DNA of 64,000 bases from Pseudomonas resinovorans NBRC 106553 (lineage in GTDB: Bacteria > Pseudomonadota > Gammaproteobacteria > Pseudomonadales > Pseudomonadaceae). Where the stretch lies: assembly GCF_000412695.1 (NCBI RefSeq), contig NC_021499.1:1736001-1800000 (forward strand), read 5' to 3'. A program made the position numbers and the translations under genes. A model generated the notes under the pieces. The model worked only from the letters and a program-made list of their open reading frames with translations, was not told where the DNA came from and made no database searches. This document shows, piece after piece, positions 54,152 through 62,500 of the stretch (positions are counted from its first letter, which is position 1; each line of letters opens with the position of its first letter).

Positions 54152-56032
54152 ATGGGCTGGGGTAAGTGGAAGCGGGCTTTGCGGGGCGGGAAGGCGCGCG
54201 CGTTGGAATCGGCGCCGGAGCCTCGATCGCAATCGCTGCCGCTGATCAGCGTGTTGGAAGCCCGCATGATGTTCGACGGCGCGGTCGCCGCCACCGTCGC
54301 GGAGGCTCCAGCCGCCGACGCCGCCACCCCTGATGCCCCCAGCGGCGCGGCCGACCAGGCCGGTCATGACTACGCCCAGGCCGGCCCCGTGGCGGAAGCC
54401 ACCGGCAACCGCAAGGAAGTCGTCTTCGTCGATGGCGCCGTGGACGACTACCAGTCGCTGGTGTCGGGCATGGACGAGAGCGTCGAGGTGGTTGTGCTCG
54501 ACCGTGCCCGGGACGGCGTGGAGCAGATGGCCAAATGGGCCCAGGGCCGCTCGGGCTATGACGCGATCCATGTGATTTCCAATGGCAGCGAGGGGCGCAC
54601 GAAGCTGGGCACGGCCGAGCTCGATGCCAAGTCGGTCGCCAACTACGCCCGCGCCCTGGGGCAGCTCGGCGCCGCGCTGACCGCCGATGGCGACATCCTG
54701 CTCTACGGCAGCGAAATCGGCCGCGATGCGCGGGGTGGTGAGCTGCTGGCCGGGATCGCCAACGCCACGGGCGCCGATGTGGCGGCCTCGAACGATGCCA
54801 CGGGCGCCGCCGCCGCCGGCGGTAATGGTGCGCTGGAGATCCACTTCGGCAACGTGACCACCCCCTCGGCCATCCGCGCCGAGGACTGGGACGCTTTCGG
54901 TGGCCTGCTGACGGAGAGCGTTTCGCCGCTGGTGGACAGCGGAACCAGGAACGTCGAGTTCCAGGTGGGTGATTTCGATGGCGACGGCGATGTCGACATC
55001 CTGACCCAGGAAGGTGGCCCGGGAGCCGCCGTAGCCCTGTGGCGCAATGACGGCAGCGGCGGGTTCACCTACTCGCAAGCCATTGCCGACGGTGTGAGCG
55101 GGCTGAGCCTTGCCTCCGGCAGCGCTCGGGTGACCGACCTCGACAACGACGGCGACCTCGATTACCACCAGCAGAACGCCTTCGCCGGTAACGACCTGTA
55201 TTTCGCCAACAACGGTGCGGGCGTTTTCACGGCCGCGACCCTGCCGTTCGCCGATAGCGGCACGCGCAACCCGGCCCATACCCAGGTCGGCGACTTCGAC
55301 AACCAAGGTGGCGTCGACGTCCTCACCCAGGCGGGCGGCCAGGGCGCCGCAGTGACGCTGTGGACCAGCAATGGCAGCGGTGGCTTCAGCTCCTCGCTGG
55401 CCATTCCCGCCGGTGTGAGCGACCTGAACCTCAGCCTTTCCAGCGTCCGCGTCGCCGACTTCGACAACGATGGCGACCTCGACGTCTACCAGCCGGTTGC
55501 CGGCGACGACAACGACCTCTATTTCACCAACTTCGGCCACGGCATCTTCCTGGCGGGTACGCCACCGCTGGAGGACTCCGGCACGACCAACGTCGGCTTC
55601 ATCCAGGTGGGGGACCTCGACAACGACGGTGATTCCGACATCCTCACCCAGGAGGACGGCGTGGACGCCGCCGTCACCCTGTGGAGCAACAATGGCAATG
55701 GCGCCTTCACCCCGTCGCAGGCGTTCGCGGCTGGCGTGGCCGGGCTGAACATCGCCTCTGGCAGCGCGCGGATTGCCGATTACGACGGTGATGGCGACCT
55801 CGACTACTACCAGCGTAACCCCGGTGCCGGCAACGACCTCTACCTGCGCAATGACGGCCAGCTCGACAAGGAGCTGGCGTCGGCCGAGCGCGGGAGTGCT
55901 GAGCAGGGGCCGCGAGGCTTGCAGGGAGCGCCTACGCTGGGGCAGCAATTGCAGGGTATGCACGAGGGCGAGCAGCGTCTGGTGCGGGACCTGGCCGAGG
56001 CATTCGGGCAGATCGGTGTCGATCTCCGGTAA
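54152..56032 (+). CDS. DUF4347 protein with six FG-GAP/VCBS-type repeats
   Basis: This 626-residue protein has a basic N-terminus, then L35EARMMFDGAV (LEPR-XLL-like sorting motif), a low-complexity Ala/Asp linker, and a DUF4347 domain (about 90-235). In the domain, positions corresponding to the His/Cys pair of the giant paralogue are Asn144 (VISNGSEG) and Ser187 (LLYGSEIG). Residues about 255-570 hold six FG-GAP/VCBS-like blades with calcium-loop motifs such as DFDGDGDVD and DLDNDGDLD, alternating between two types in three pairs, each pair introduced by DSGT. No signal peptide or beta-barrel is seen. AGAGGAAG precedes the start. It is likely an exported, calcium-binding repeat protein. Confidence 0.8.
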   Translation: MGWGKWKRALRGGKARALESAPEPRSQSLPLISVLEARMMFDGAVAATVAEAPAADAATPDAPSGAADQAGHDYAQAGPVAEATGNRKEVVFVDGAVDDYQSLVSGMDESVEVVVLDRARDGVEQMAKWAQGRSGYDAIHVISNGSEGRTKLGTAELDAKSVANYARALGQLGAALTADGDILLYGSEIGRDARGGELLAGIANATGADVAASNDATGAAAAGGNGALEIHFGNVTTPSAIRAEDWDAFGGLLTESVSPLVDSGTRNVEFQVGDFDGDGDVDILTQEGGPGAAVALWRNDGSGGFTYSQAIADGVSGLSLASGSARVTDLDNDGDLDYHQQNAFAGNDLYFANNGAGVFTAATLPFADSGTRNPAHTQVGDFDNQGGVDVLTQAGGQGAAVTLWTSNGSGGFSSSLAIPAGVSDLNLSLSSVRVADFDNDGDLDVYQPVAGDDNDLYFTNFGHGIFLAGTPPLEDSGTTNVGFIQVGDLDNDGDSDILTQEDGVDAAVTLWSNNGNGAFTPSQAFAAGVAGLNIASGSARIADYDGDGDLDYYQRNPGAGNDLYLRNDGQLDKELASAERGSAEQGPRGLQGAPTLGQQLQGMHEGEQRLVRDLAEAFGQIGVDLR

Positions 56033-56083
56033 GCGGGCGAGCACGCAGATTTCGATCTCAGCATGAAGGAGCAAGGACGTTCC

Positions 56084-56875
56084 ATGACATTACCCCGTTG
56101 TTCCAGGCTCCCCCTGGCGTTCGAGCTGGCGCCGCTGCTGGCCGCCTTGGCGCGGGTGCCCGCCGATGCCTGGCGGCACCACTTCAATACCGGTTACTAC
56201 GAGGGCGACTGGAGTGGCGTCGCCCTGATCACCCCGGATGACGCACTGCTGCCCCTGGCTCCCGGCCAGGGCGCACCGGTGCGCAGCGCCTGGTGGCAGG
56301 GCGAGCCTGCCTGGGGCGCGCTGCTGGCGTTGTTCCAGGCCCAGATACGCAGCGCCCGCCTGCTGCGCCTGGGATCGGGCTCGCGTATCCACGAGCACTG
56401 CGACCCGGACCTCGGCCTGCCGGACAGCGACCTGCGCCTGCATGTGCCGCTGCTGAGCCCGCCCGGCGTGGAGTTCCTCGTCGACGGCCTGCAGGTACCC
56501 ATGGCGGCGGGCGAGTGCTGGTTCATCGACCTCGCCCGGCCCCATCGGGTGGACAACCCAAGCGCTGGCGAGCGCATCCACCTGGTGCTGGACTGCCAGC
56601 GCAACGACTGGCTGCTGGAGCGGGTGCAGCAGGGCCTGGCGGCGACCCCGGCCTTGCAGCCGGGGAGGGCGGGGCGGGACTTCGCCGCGTTTCGCGAGCG
56701 GGTGGCGCGGGACCCGGCGCTGGCCGCGCGGCTGCAGGCGCTTTCCGATGCGCGGGACTTCCTGCAGGAAACGGTGGCTCTGGGGGCGGAGCGGGGGCTG
56801 GAATTTTCCGAGGCGGAGGTGCGCAGCGCCATGCGCCAGGGCAAACAGGCATGGAACGATCAATGGCGCGTATGA
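56084..56875 (+). CDS. Aspartyl/asparaginyl beta-hydroxylase-like protein
   Basis: This 263-residue protein has a double-stranded beta-helix region with the HxD-type element RIHEHCDPDLG, then the distal His in LARPHRVDNPS and the Arg of RIHLVLDCQ, as in Asp/Asn beta-hydroxylases that use Fe(II) and 2-oxoglutarate. The C-terminal third is helical and family-specific. The start ATGACATTACCC has AAGGAGC upstream; an in-frame ATG 21 bp earlier is less favoured. It follows the FG-GAP gene by 51 bp and overlaps the sulfotransferase gene by ATGA, so a role in modifying the co-encoded repeat proteins is plausible. A small-molecule substrate is the alternative. Confidence 0.72.
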   Translation: MTLPRCSRLPLAFELAPLLAALARVPADAWRHHFNTGYYEGDWSGVALITPDDALLPLAPGQGAPVRSAWWQGEPAWGALLALFQAQIRSARLLRLGSGSRIHEHCDPDLGLPDSDLRLHVPLLSPPGVEFLVDGLQVPMAAGECWFIDLARPHRVDNPSAGERIHLVLDCQRNDWLLERVQQGLAATPALQPGRAGRDFAAFRERVARDPALAARLQALSDARDFLQETVALGAERGLEFSEAEVRSAMRQGKQAWNDQWRV

Positions 56876-57879
56876 ATCCCGAAAACGATTTCAGCGGCTG
56901 GCTGCCCATCCGCGCCTGGCGGCGTGACGGCGAGTGGCGCCTGGACTGGTGCTGGTTCGGCGAAACCCGGCTGACCCGGCCATTCTTTCGCGATGACGTG
57001 GACCAGGCGCTGCGCCTGCCGTTCAACCAGGCGTTCCGCCGCGAGACGGACATCCAGGCTCTGCTGGATTGGCAGGGCGAGAGTCCCGGCGTTGCGCCTG
57101 GCGCTTTCATCTTCCACGCCTCCCGCTGCGGCTCCACCCTCATGGCGCAGATGCTGGCGGGCCTTGCGCGCAATATCGTGCTGTCCGAACCGCCGCCGCT
57201 GGACAACCTGCTGCGCGCGCATTTCCTCGACCCCTATGCCGCGCGGCTACAGAGCGGCTGGATCGAGGCGCTGCTATCGGCCTACGGCCAGCGCCGCTGC
57301 GGCACTGAAGAGCAGTTGCTGATCAAGCTGGACGCCTGGAACGTCTTCGAGGCGCCGCTGCTGGCCGGGCTCTTCCCGGACACGCCGCGCATCTTCCTCT
57401 ATCGCGATCCGCTGGAGATCGTCGTATCCCAGTTGCGCCAGCCGGGCATGCAGCGGGTGCCGGGCATGCTCGGCCCATCGGCGCTGGACGAGCTTGTGCC
57501 GGGGGGCCTGGCCATGTCGCCACTGGAGTACAGCTGCCGAATGATCGGGGCGATCCTCCAGGGTGGCCTGGAGTTGTGCCAGCGTCATGGTGGCGTGCCG
57601 GTGAACTACAGCGAACTGCCAGGGGCCGTCTGGGGCCGACTGGCGCCGTTGCTCGGCGCGGAATCGGCCGATGAGGCCAGGCTGCACGAGATTGCCGCCT
57701 TCGATGCCAAGCAACCGGCCATGGCCTTCCAGGCCGATGGCCAGCGCAAGCGCGACGCCGCCACGGATGAGTTGCGCGAAGCCATCGTCCGCTGGGCTGC
57801 CGAGCCTTACCAACTGCTGGAACGACTACGCCTGGATGGCGCCGACAAGGCAGTTGTCAGAAAGTTCACTCATACTTAA
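56872..57879 (+). CDS. Sulfotransferase-family protein
   Basis: This 335-residue protein has the P-loop-like 5'-phosphosulfate motif FIFHASRCGSTLMAQML (about 78-94), where PAPS would bind, followed by LSEPPPLDN, and the 3'-phosphate region RIFLYRDPLEIVVSQLRQ. Bacterial members of this group sulfate proteins, sugars or small molecules, and some are annotated only as P-loop proteins. The ATG at 56872 overlaps the hydroxylase stop (ATGA), which is preferred to two nearby upstream ATGs. Pairing with a hydroxylase suggests hydroxylation followed by sulfation of a shared target, but this is a guess. The last 20 codons are unusually AT-rich. Confidence 0.7.
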   Translation: MNPENDFSGWLPIRAWRRDGEWRLDWCWFGETRLTRPFFRDDVDQALRLPFNQAFRRETDIQALLDWQGESPGVAPGAFIFHASRCGSTLMAQMLAGLARNIVLSEPPPLDNLLRAHFLDPYAARLQSGWIEALLSAYGQRRCGTEEQLLIKLDAWNVFEAPLLAGLFPDTPRIFLYRDPLEIVVSQLRQPGMQRVPGMLGPSALDELVPGGLAMSPLEYSCRMIGAILQGGLELCQRHGGVPVNYSELPGAVWGRLAPLLGAESADEARLHEIAAFDAKQPAMAFQADGQRKRDAATDELREAIVRWAAEPYQLLERLRLDGADKAVVRKFTHT

Positions 57880-57880
57880 G

Positions 57881-57939
57881 GACTAATCGTCGTAAAGTTT
57901 AAGTAAGTGCTGGCGATTGGCTTTCAGAATCGATTAGTC
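57881..57939. promoter_or_regulatory. Inverted repeat in the gap between the two half-operons
   Basis: GACTAATCG (57881-57889) and CGATTAGTC (57931-57939) are perfect 9-bp complements 41 nt apart. Between them the sequence is unusually AT-rich (CGTAAAGTTTAAGTAAG). A promoter and operator for the GNAT-to-giant-protein unit probably lie here. No known regulator motif is recognised. Confidence 0.5.
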
Positions 57940-58019
57940 TCCCGCTGTTCGAGTCGCGTGATATCAAAACAACAGGTGCCGGCCTCCGAGGGATTCCGGC
58001 GCGCAAGGATGCCGACGCC

Positions 58020-58517
58020 GTGCCTAGTACCGAGCTCAACCTCCGTCCGATCGAGGGCGCCGACCAGGCGTTCCTGCGGGAGCTTTATGCAAGCTCCCGC
58101 GCCGACGAAATGGCGGCGGTGCCCTGGGATGACGCGACCAAGACTGCCTTCCTCACCCAGCAGTTCAACGCCCAGCACAGCTATTACCAGACGCATTATC
58201 ACGATGCCGATTTCTCGGTGGTTTGCCACCGGAACGAGCCCATCGGGCGTCTGTATGTCTTTCGCGGCCCCTCCGTCCTCAACCTGATCGACGTTTCCCT
58301 GCTGCCTGAATGGCGTGGCCAGGGCATCGGTACGGGTTTCCTGCGCGCATTGGTCGATGAGGCGGACGCCGCCGCGAAGTCGATCCGTCTGTTCGTCGAA
58401 CCCGGCAACCCGGCCAAACGACTTTACGAGCGCTTCGGCTTCACGGTGACCGGTTCCAATCACGTCTACCTGCAGATGCAGCGTGCGGCCACGCCCGCCC
58501 TGGCTGTGCCGGCATGA
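58020..58517 (+). CDS. GNAT-family N-acetyltransferase
   Basis: This 165-residue GNAT protein uses a GTG start with AAGGATG upstream. The acetyl-CoA binding motif A is clear: VSLLPEWRGQGIGTGFLRALVDEA, followed by VEPGNPAKRLYERFGFTVTG. It transfers an acetyl group from acetyl-CoA to an amine. It overlaps the next gene by ATGA and leads the second part of the locus, ahead of the tail-collar and giant DUF4347 genes. Target unknown; a protein amine of a co-encoded product is possible. Confidence 0.85.
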   Translation: MPSTELNLRPIEGADQAFLRELYASSRADEMAAVPWDDATKTAFLTQQFNAQHSYYQTHYHDADFSVVCHRNEPIGRLYVFRGPSVLNLIDVSLLPEWRGQGIGTGFLRALVDEADAAAKSIRLFVEPGNPAKRLYERFGFTVTGSNHVYLQMQRAATPALAVPA

Positions 58518-58843
58518 GCCAGATTCCTACGTTCGAGCAGTTCGAGCGCCAGCTTGGGCAACCCTGGACATTGCGTTGGGATGAGGGCGAAGGGCTTGCC
58601 ATCACCCTGGTGGAAGTGGCCGAGGGAACCGCGATGAACGCCCGTTACCAGTGCTACGACGCTGTCTTCGCCCAACCCCCGGGAGTCCAGATGCCCCAGC
58701 ACGTCTATCGGCTGTGCAGCCCGGAAGGGGATGAGTGGGACGTCATGCTCACCCCCATCGGCCCGGACCAAGAAGGCGACTGCCACCTGTTGCAGGCGCT
58801 GTTCCATGTGAAGCGGCCGAAGCCGGTCGGAACCCACCCTTAG
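58514..58843 (+). CDS. Small conserved protein (DUF6916-like)
   Basis: This 109-residue cytoplasmic-looking protein has no signal peptide. Features seen are FEQFERQLGQPWTLRWDEG at the N-terminus, a central beta-rich stretch (ITLVEVAEGTAMNARYQCYD) and PQHVYRLCSPEGDEWDVMLT, which resembles the DUF6916 family often encoded near tail-collar proteins. ATGA overlap with the GNAT gene and only 48 bp to the collar gene indicate one transcript. Function unknown; it could be a chaperone or assembly factor for the collar protein. Confidence 0.65.
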   Translation: MSQIPTFEQFERQLGQPWTLRWDEGEGLAITLVEVAEGTAMNARYQCYDAVFAQPPGVQMPQHVYRLCSPEGDEWDVMLTPIGPDQEGDCHLLQALFHVKRPKPVGTHP

Positions 58844-58891
58844 GACAACTACAGTGCCGCGTGCGCGGCCTCATCAAGGAGAGAAAAGGCA

Positions 58892-59500
58892 ATGAGTGAT
58901 CCGTTTTTGGGTGAAATCCGCATGGTCGGCTTCAACTTTGCACCACGGGGCTGGGCCCTGTGCTGGGGACAGCAGATGGCTATTGCGCAGAACAGCGCCC
59001 TGTTCTCGCTGCTGGGCACCCTGTACGGCGGCAATGGCCAGGTGACCTTCGGTCTGCCGGACTATCGCGGCCGCAGCCCGGTGGGCATGGGGCAGGGGCC
59101 TGGCCTGAGCAATATCGATCAGGGCGAGGTCGCGGGTAGCGAGAGCATGACCCTGACCATCAACCAGATGCCGATGCATAACCATGCCATGGTCGCATCG
59201 GCTGTCACCGGCAGCGCGCAGGTTGCCGTACCTGCCAACTCCAGCTCGACCACTGCGGTGTCCGCTCCTTCAACGACTGCCGTACTGGGCCCAGTCACCG
59301 CTGCTGGTCGTGCGGGCACGCTGTACACCAACGATGCAGCCAACACCACCCTGGCACCCTTCACTGCCAGCGTGAACTGCTCGGCGCCCACCGTGACCTG
59401 CGGGGCTGCTGGCGGAAGCCAGCCCTTCGGTCTGCGCAACCCGTACCTCGGCACCAACTTCGTGATCGCGCTGGAAGGCATCTTCCCGTCGCGCAACTGA
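58892..59500 (+). CDS. Phage tail-collar domain protein (microcystin-dependent protein type)
   Basis: This 202-residue protein has the collar domain at the N-terminus: SDPFLGEIRMVGFNFAPRGWALCWGQ, NSALFSLLGTLYGGNGQVTF and LPDYRGRSPVGMGQGPGL, then TLTINQMPMHNHAM. The C-terminal half is Ser/Thr/Ala-rich and ends NPYLGTNFVIALEGIFPSRN. Such MdpB-like proteins are common outside prophages in bacterial chromosomes. It probably forms a trimeric, surface or secreted structure. AGGAGAG precedes the start. Gene order places it in front of the giant DUF4347 gene, hinting at joint assembly or export. No other phage genes are present. Confidence 0.85.
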   Translation: MSDPFLGEIRMVGFNFAPRGWALCWGQQMAIAQNSALFSLLGTLYGGNGQVTFGLPDYRGRSPVGMGQGPGLSNIDQGEVAGSESMTLTINQMPMHNHAMVASAVTGSAQVAVPANSSSTTAVSAPSTTAVLGPVTAAGRAGTLYTNDAANTTLAPFTASVNCSAPTVTCGAAGGSQPFGLRNPYLGTNFVIALEGIFPSRN

Positions 59501-59545
59501 CCCCGGCACGCCCCAGGCGGATAACCGGAGTCGCAACCGTATAGG

Positions 59546-59568
59546 GGGAGGGCGAAGCTCGCCTTCCC
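59546..59568 (+). other. Hairpin before the giant DUF4347 gene
   Basis: GGGAGGGCGA and TCGCCTTCCC pair at 9 of 10 positions around an AGC loop, 29 bp before the start of the giant gene. There is no T-tract. It could end the collar transcript partly or protect the giant message. Confidence 0.5.
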
Positions 59569-59596
59569 TCGTTGAAAAAGCAGTAGGAGGTGTTCC

Positions 59597-62500
59597 ATGT
59601 GGCGGAAGAAGACTGCTCGTGAGCAAGTGGCCGGCCAGCCGGCTCGTTCGGCGCTGGCCTTGGCGCTTGAAGCCCGAATGATGTTCGACGGCGCAGTCGC
59701 CGCTACCGCAGTCGAAGCGGCGGATGCCACGCCCGCTGCCGACTCCTCCGCTGACCAGGCTGGCCAGGCGGATGCCACTGGCCACGACAGCGCAACCGAT
59801 AACCTGGCCGCGACCCCGTCGGGCACCGCCGACAATCGCCAGGAAGTGGTCTTCGTCGACGCTAACGTCAAGGATTACCAGCAACTCATCAGCGGCCTGA
59901 AACCGGGCACCGAAGTGGTGGTGCTGGATGCCAACAAGGACGGTCTGCAGCAGATCGCCGACTACCTCGATGGTCGCAGTGGGGTCGATGCCATCCACAT
60001 CCTCAGCCATGGCGATGTGGGCAAGATCCAGTTGGGTAAAGACTGGCTGGACAGTGGCGATCTGGCCGCTCGCAGCGAGGTACTCGATGCCATTGGCCAA
60101 TCTCTCGACAAGGATGGCGACATCCTGCTGTACGGCTGCGAGGTTGGCGCCAACGGGGAAGGGCAGTCCTTCGTCGATGGCCTGGCCAATGCAACGGGCG
60201 CCGATGTTGCAGCATCGAACGATGCGACCGGGGCGGCCAGCAGAGGCGGTGATTGGGCCCTGGAGGTTAAGCGGGGCGCCGTTGAAACCGTCTCTCTGGA
60301 TATGCCTTCCTATGCGGGGCTGTTAGCGACGCCAGTGGACCAGAATTTCGACGGTGTGACGCTGGGCAATAAGGGTTCCGGTTCCGTTGTCATCGGCGAT
60401 CTCACCTACTTCAACAACGATGCTGGCTGGCAGATCGCAGTTGTAAACGACGGTGACATCGCCGCTGGTACGGACCGAGCACTGGGCCTCCGAAGCACCG
60501 GGGCAGGTACATCGACTCAGGTGGGCTTCAAAACCACCGACAGTAGCGAGTTCCAGCTCAATGGTTTCGACATCAGCAGTGGGCTTGGCTTGACTACGAA
60601 CTTCACCATCAAGGGGTATCGCGATGGCGTGGAAGTAGCCAGTACCAACTACGACGTCAGCGGTGTTTATTTCGGCAACTTCAATGTGACTGGCAACACG
60701 GCCTGGCAGTACATCGACGAGGTGAGGATCACTGGAGCCGACCTGGATGTCGATATCGATAATATTGACTTCAGCGAAGGAGTTCCGCCCGATGCACCAC
60801 CCACCGTCGGCAATCTGAACGGCGACAGCGTAGCCTGGGCGGGCGTCGGCAGCACCGTAACCCTCGACTCTGGTGGCAACGCCACACTCGCAGACGCCGA
60901 ATTGGACGCGCTCAATAGCGGCAATGGCGATTGGCTGGGCGCAAGCCTCACCGTAAAACGCCCTGGCACAGCCGTGAGCTCCGATATCTTCGGCTTCAAC
61001 ACCTCGGGTGCGCAGTTCACCGTCAGTGGCAACAACCTGCAATCTAGCGGCAGCACTTTCGCCACCTTCACCAACACCGGCGGTGTGCTGACGATCACCT
61101 TCACCAGCAGCGGCACCACGGCCACCACGGCACTGGTCAACGATGTGGCGCGGCATATCACCTACCGCAGTGATACGCCGGCCGGTGACGCCACCATCCA
61201 GTACGCCCTGAATGATGGCACTTCCACCACCACGGCGAACGTCACCGTCACCAGCGACACCATCTACGTCACCAACACCACGGACACCGCCACCGTCGAC
61301 GTCAGCAACGGTGTGAGCTTCAGCGAGGCAGTGGCCATCGCGGCTGCCGATGCAACCGGCAGTCAGACGCTGGTCCTCTCCAATGCCTTCGCCACCAACG
61401 TGAACCTGGCCGGGAGTCTCTCCATCAACGAGAGCCTGACCATAAATGCCGATTCGGCCTCGGGCATGACCATCAGTGGCGGCAACACCATCACCCTGGG
61501 TGGCGGCACCACGCTGGACTTCACCAATTCCACCGGCACCGTCACCATCGCCGCCACGCTGGGCGGCAGCGGTTCACTGAGCAAGGCTGGCGGCGGTACG
61601 TTGTACCTGTCGAGTGTCAGCAACGAGGCCAACATGTCGGGCGGAATCACCGTCACCGGCGGCACTTTGCAGGTGAGTAGTGACGACCAACTGTCCTCCG
61701 GCACGCTGACGCTCAACGGCGGCACGCTGACCAACTTCTCCACCGCGATGACCATCGACAACGCCATCGTGCTGGGCGCCTCGGGCGGCACTTTCACCAT
61801 TGGTGGGGGCAGCGGCGCCACCTCGGTCGTGCTGTCCGGGACGGTCTCGGGCAGCGGTACCCTGACCAAGAACGGCCAGGCCATCCTGGAACTGAGCGGG
61901 AACAACACCTACACTGGTGCCACCAATGTCACGGCTGGCACCCTGATCGCCAGCCACGCCAATGCACTCGGTACTACCGCCGGCTCCACCACGGTCGCCA
62001 GCGGCGCCACCGTTCGCCTTGGCGGCGGGCTCACGGTAGCCGAGTCGTTCAACATCGCCGGCAGCGGCAATACGGTGTCCGCCGCCAACTACGGCGCTCT
62101 GCACCTCGGCAGCGGCAGCACCACCGTAAGCGGCACGGTGACGCTGACCGGCGCTGCCGACATCAGCGCAGCCTCCGGCAGCACGCTGACCATCAGCGGT
62201 GCCATGAGCGGCGCTTTCGCGCTGAACAAGACCGACGCCGGCACGCTTGTCCTGTCCAACAGCGGCAACGAGGCCGGGCTCACCGCCGGCACCACCATCA
62301 CCGCCGGCACGCTGTCGATCGCCAACGACGACTACCTGAGTTCCGGCACGATCACGCTGAACGGCGGCACCCTGGCCATCACCGGGGCCACCAACATCGA
62401 TAATGTGATCGCGCTGGCCGCAGCCTCGTCCATCAGCAATAGCGCAAATGCCACGCTGAGTGGCGCGCTCCAAGGCAGTGGCAGCCTGACCAAGACCGGT

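Noticed and set aside
58892..59500. Tail-collar gene as a sign of a prophage
   Set aside because: No integrase, capsid, terminase or other tail genes are near. MdpB-like collar proteins occur as stand-alone chromosomal genes.
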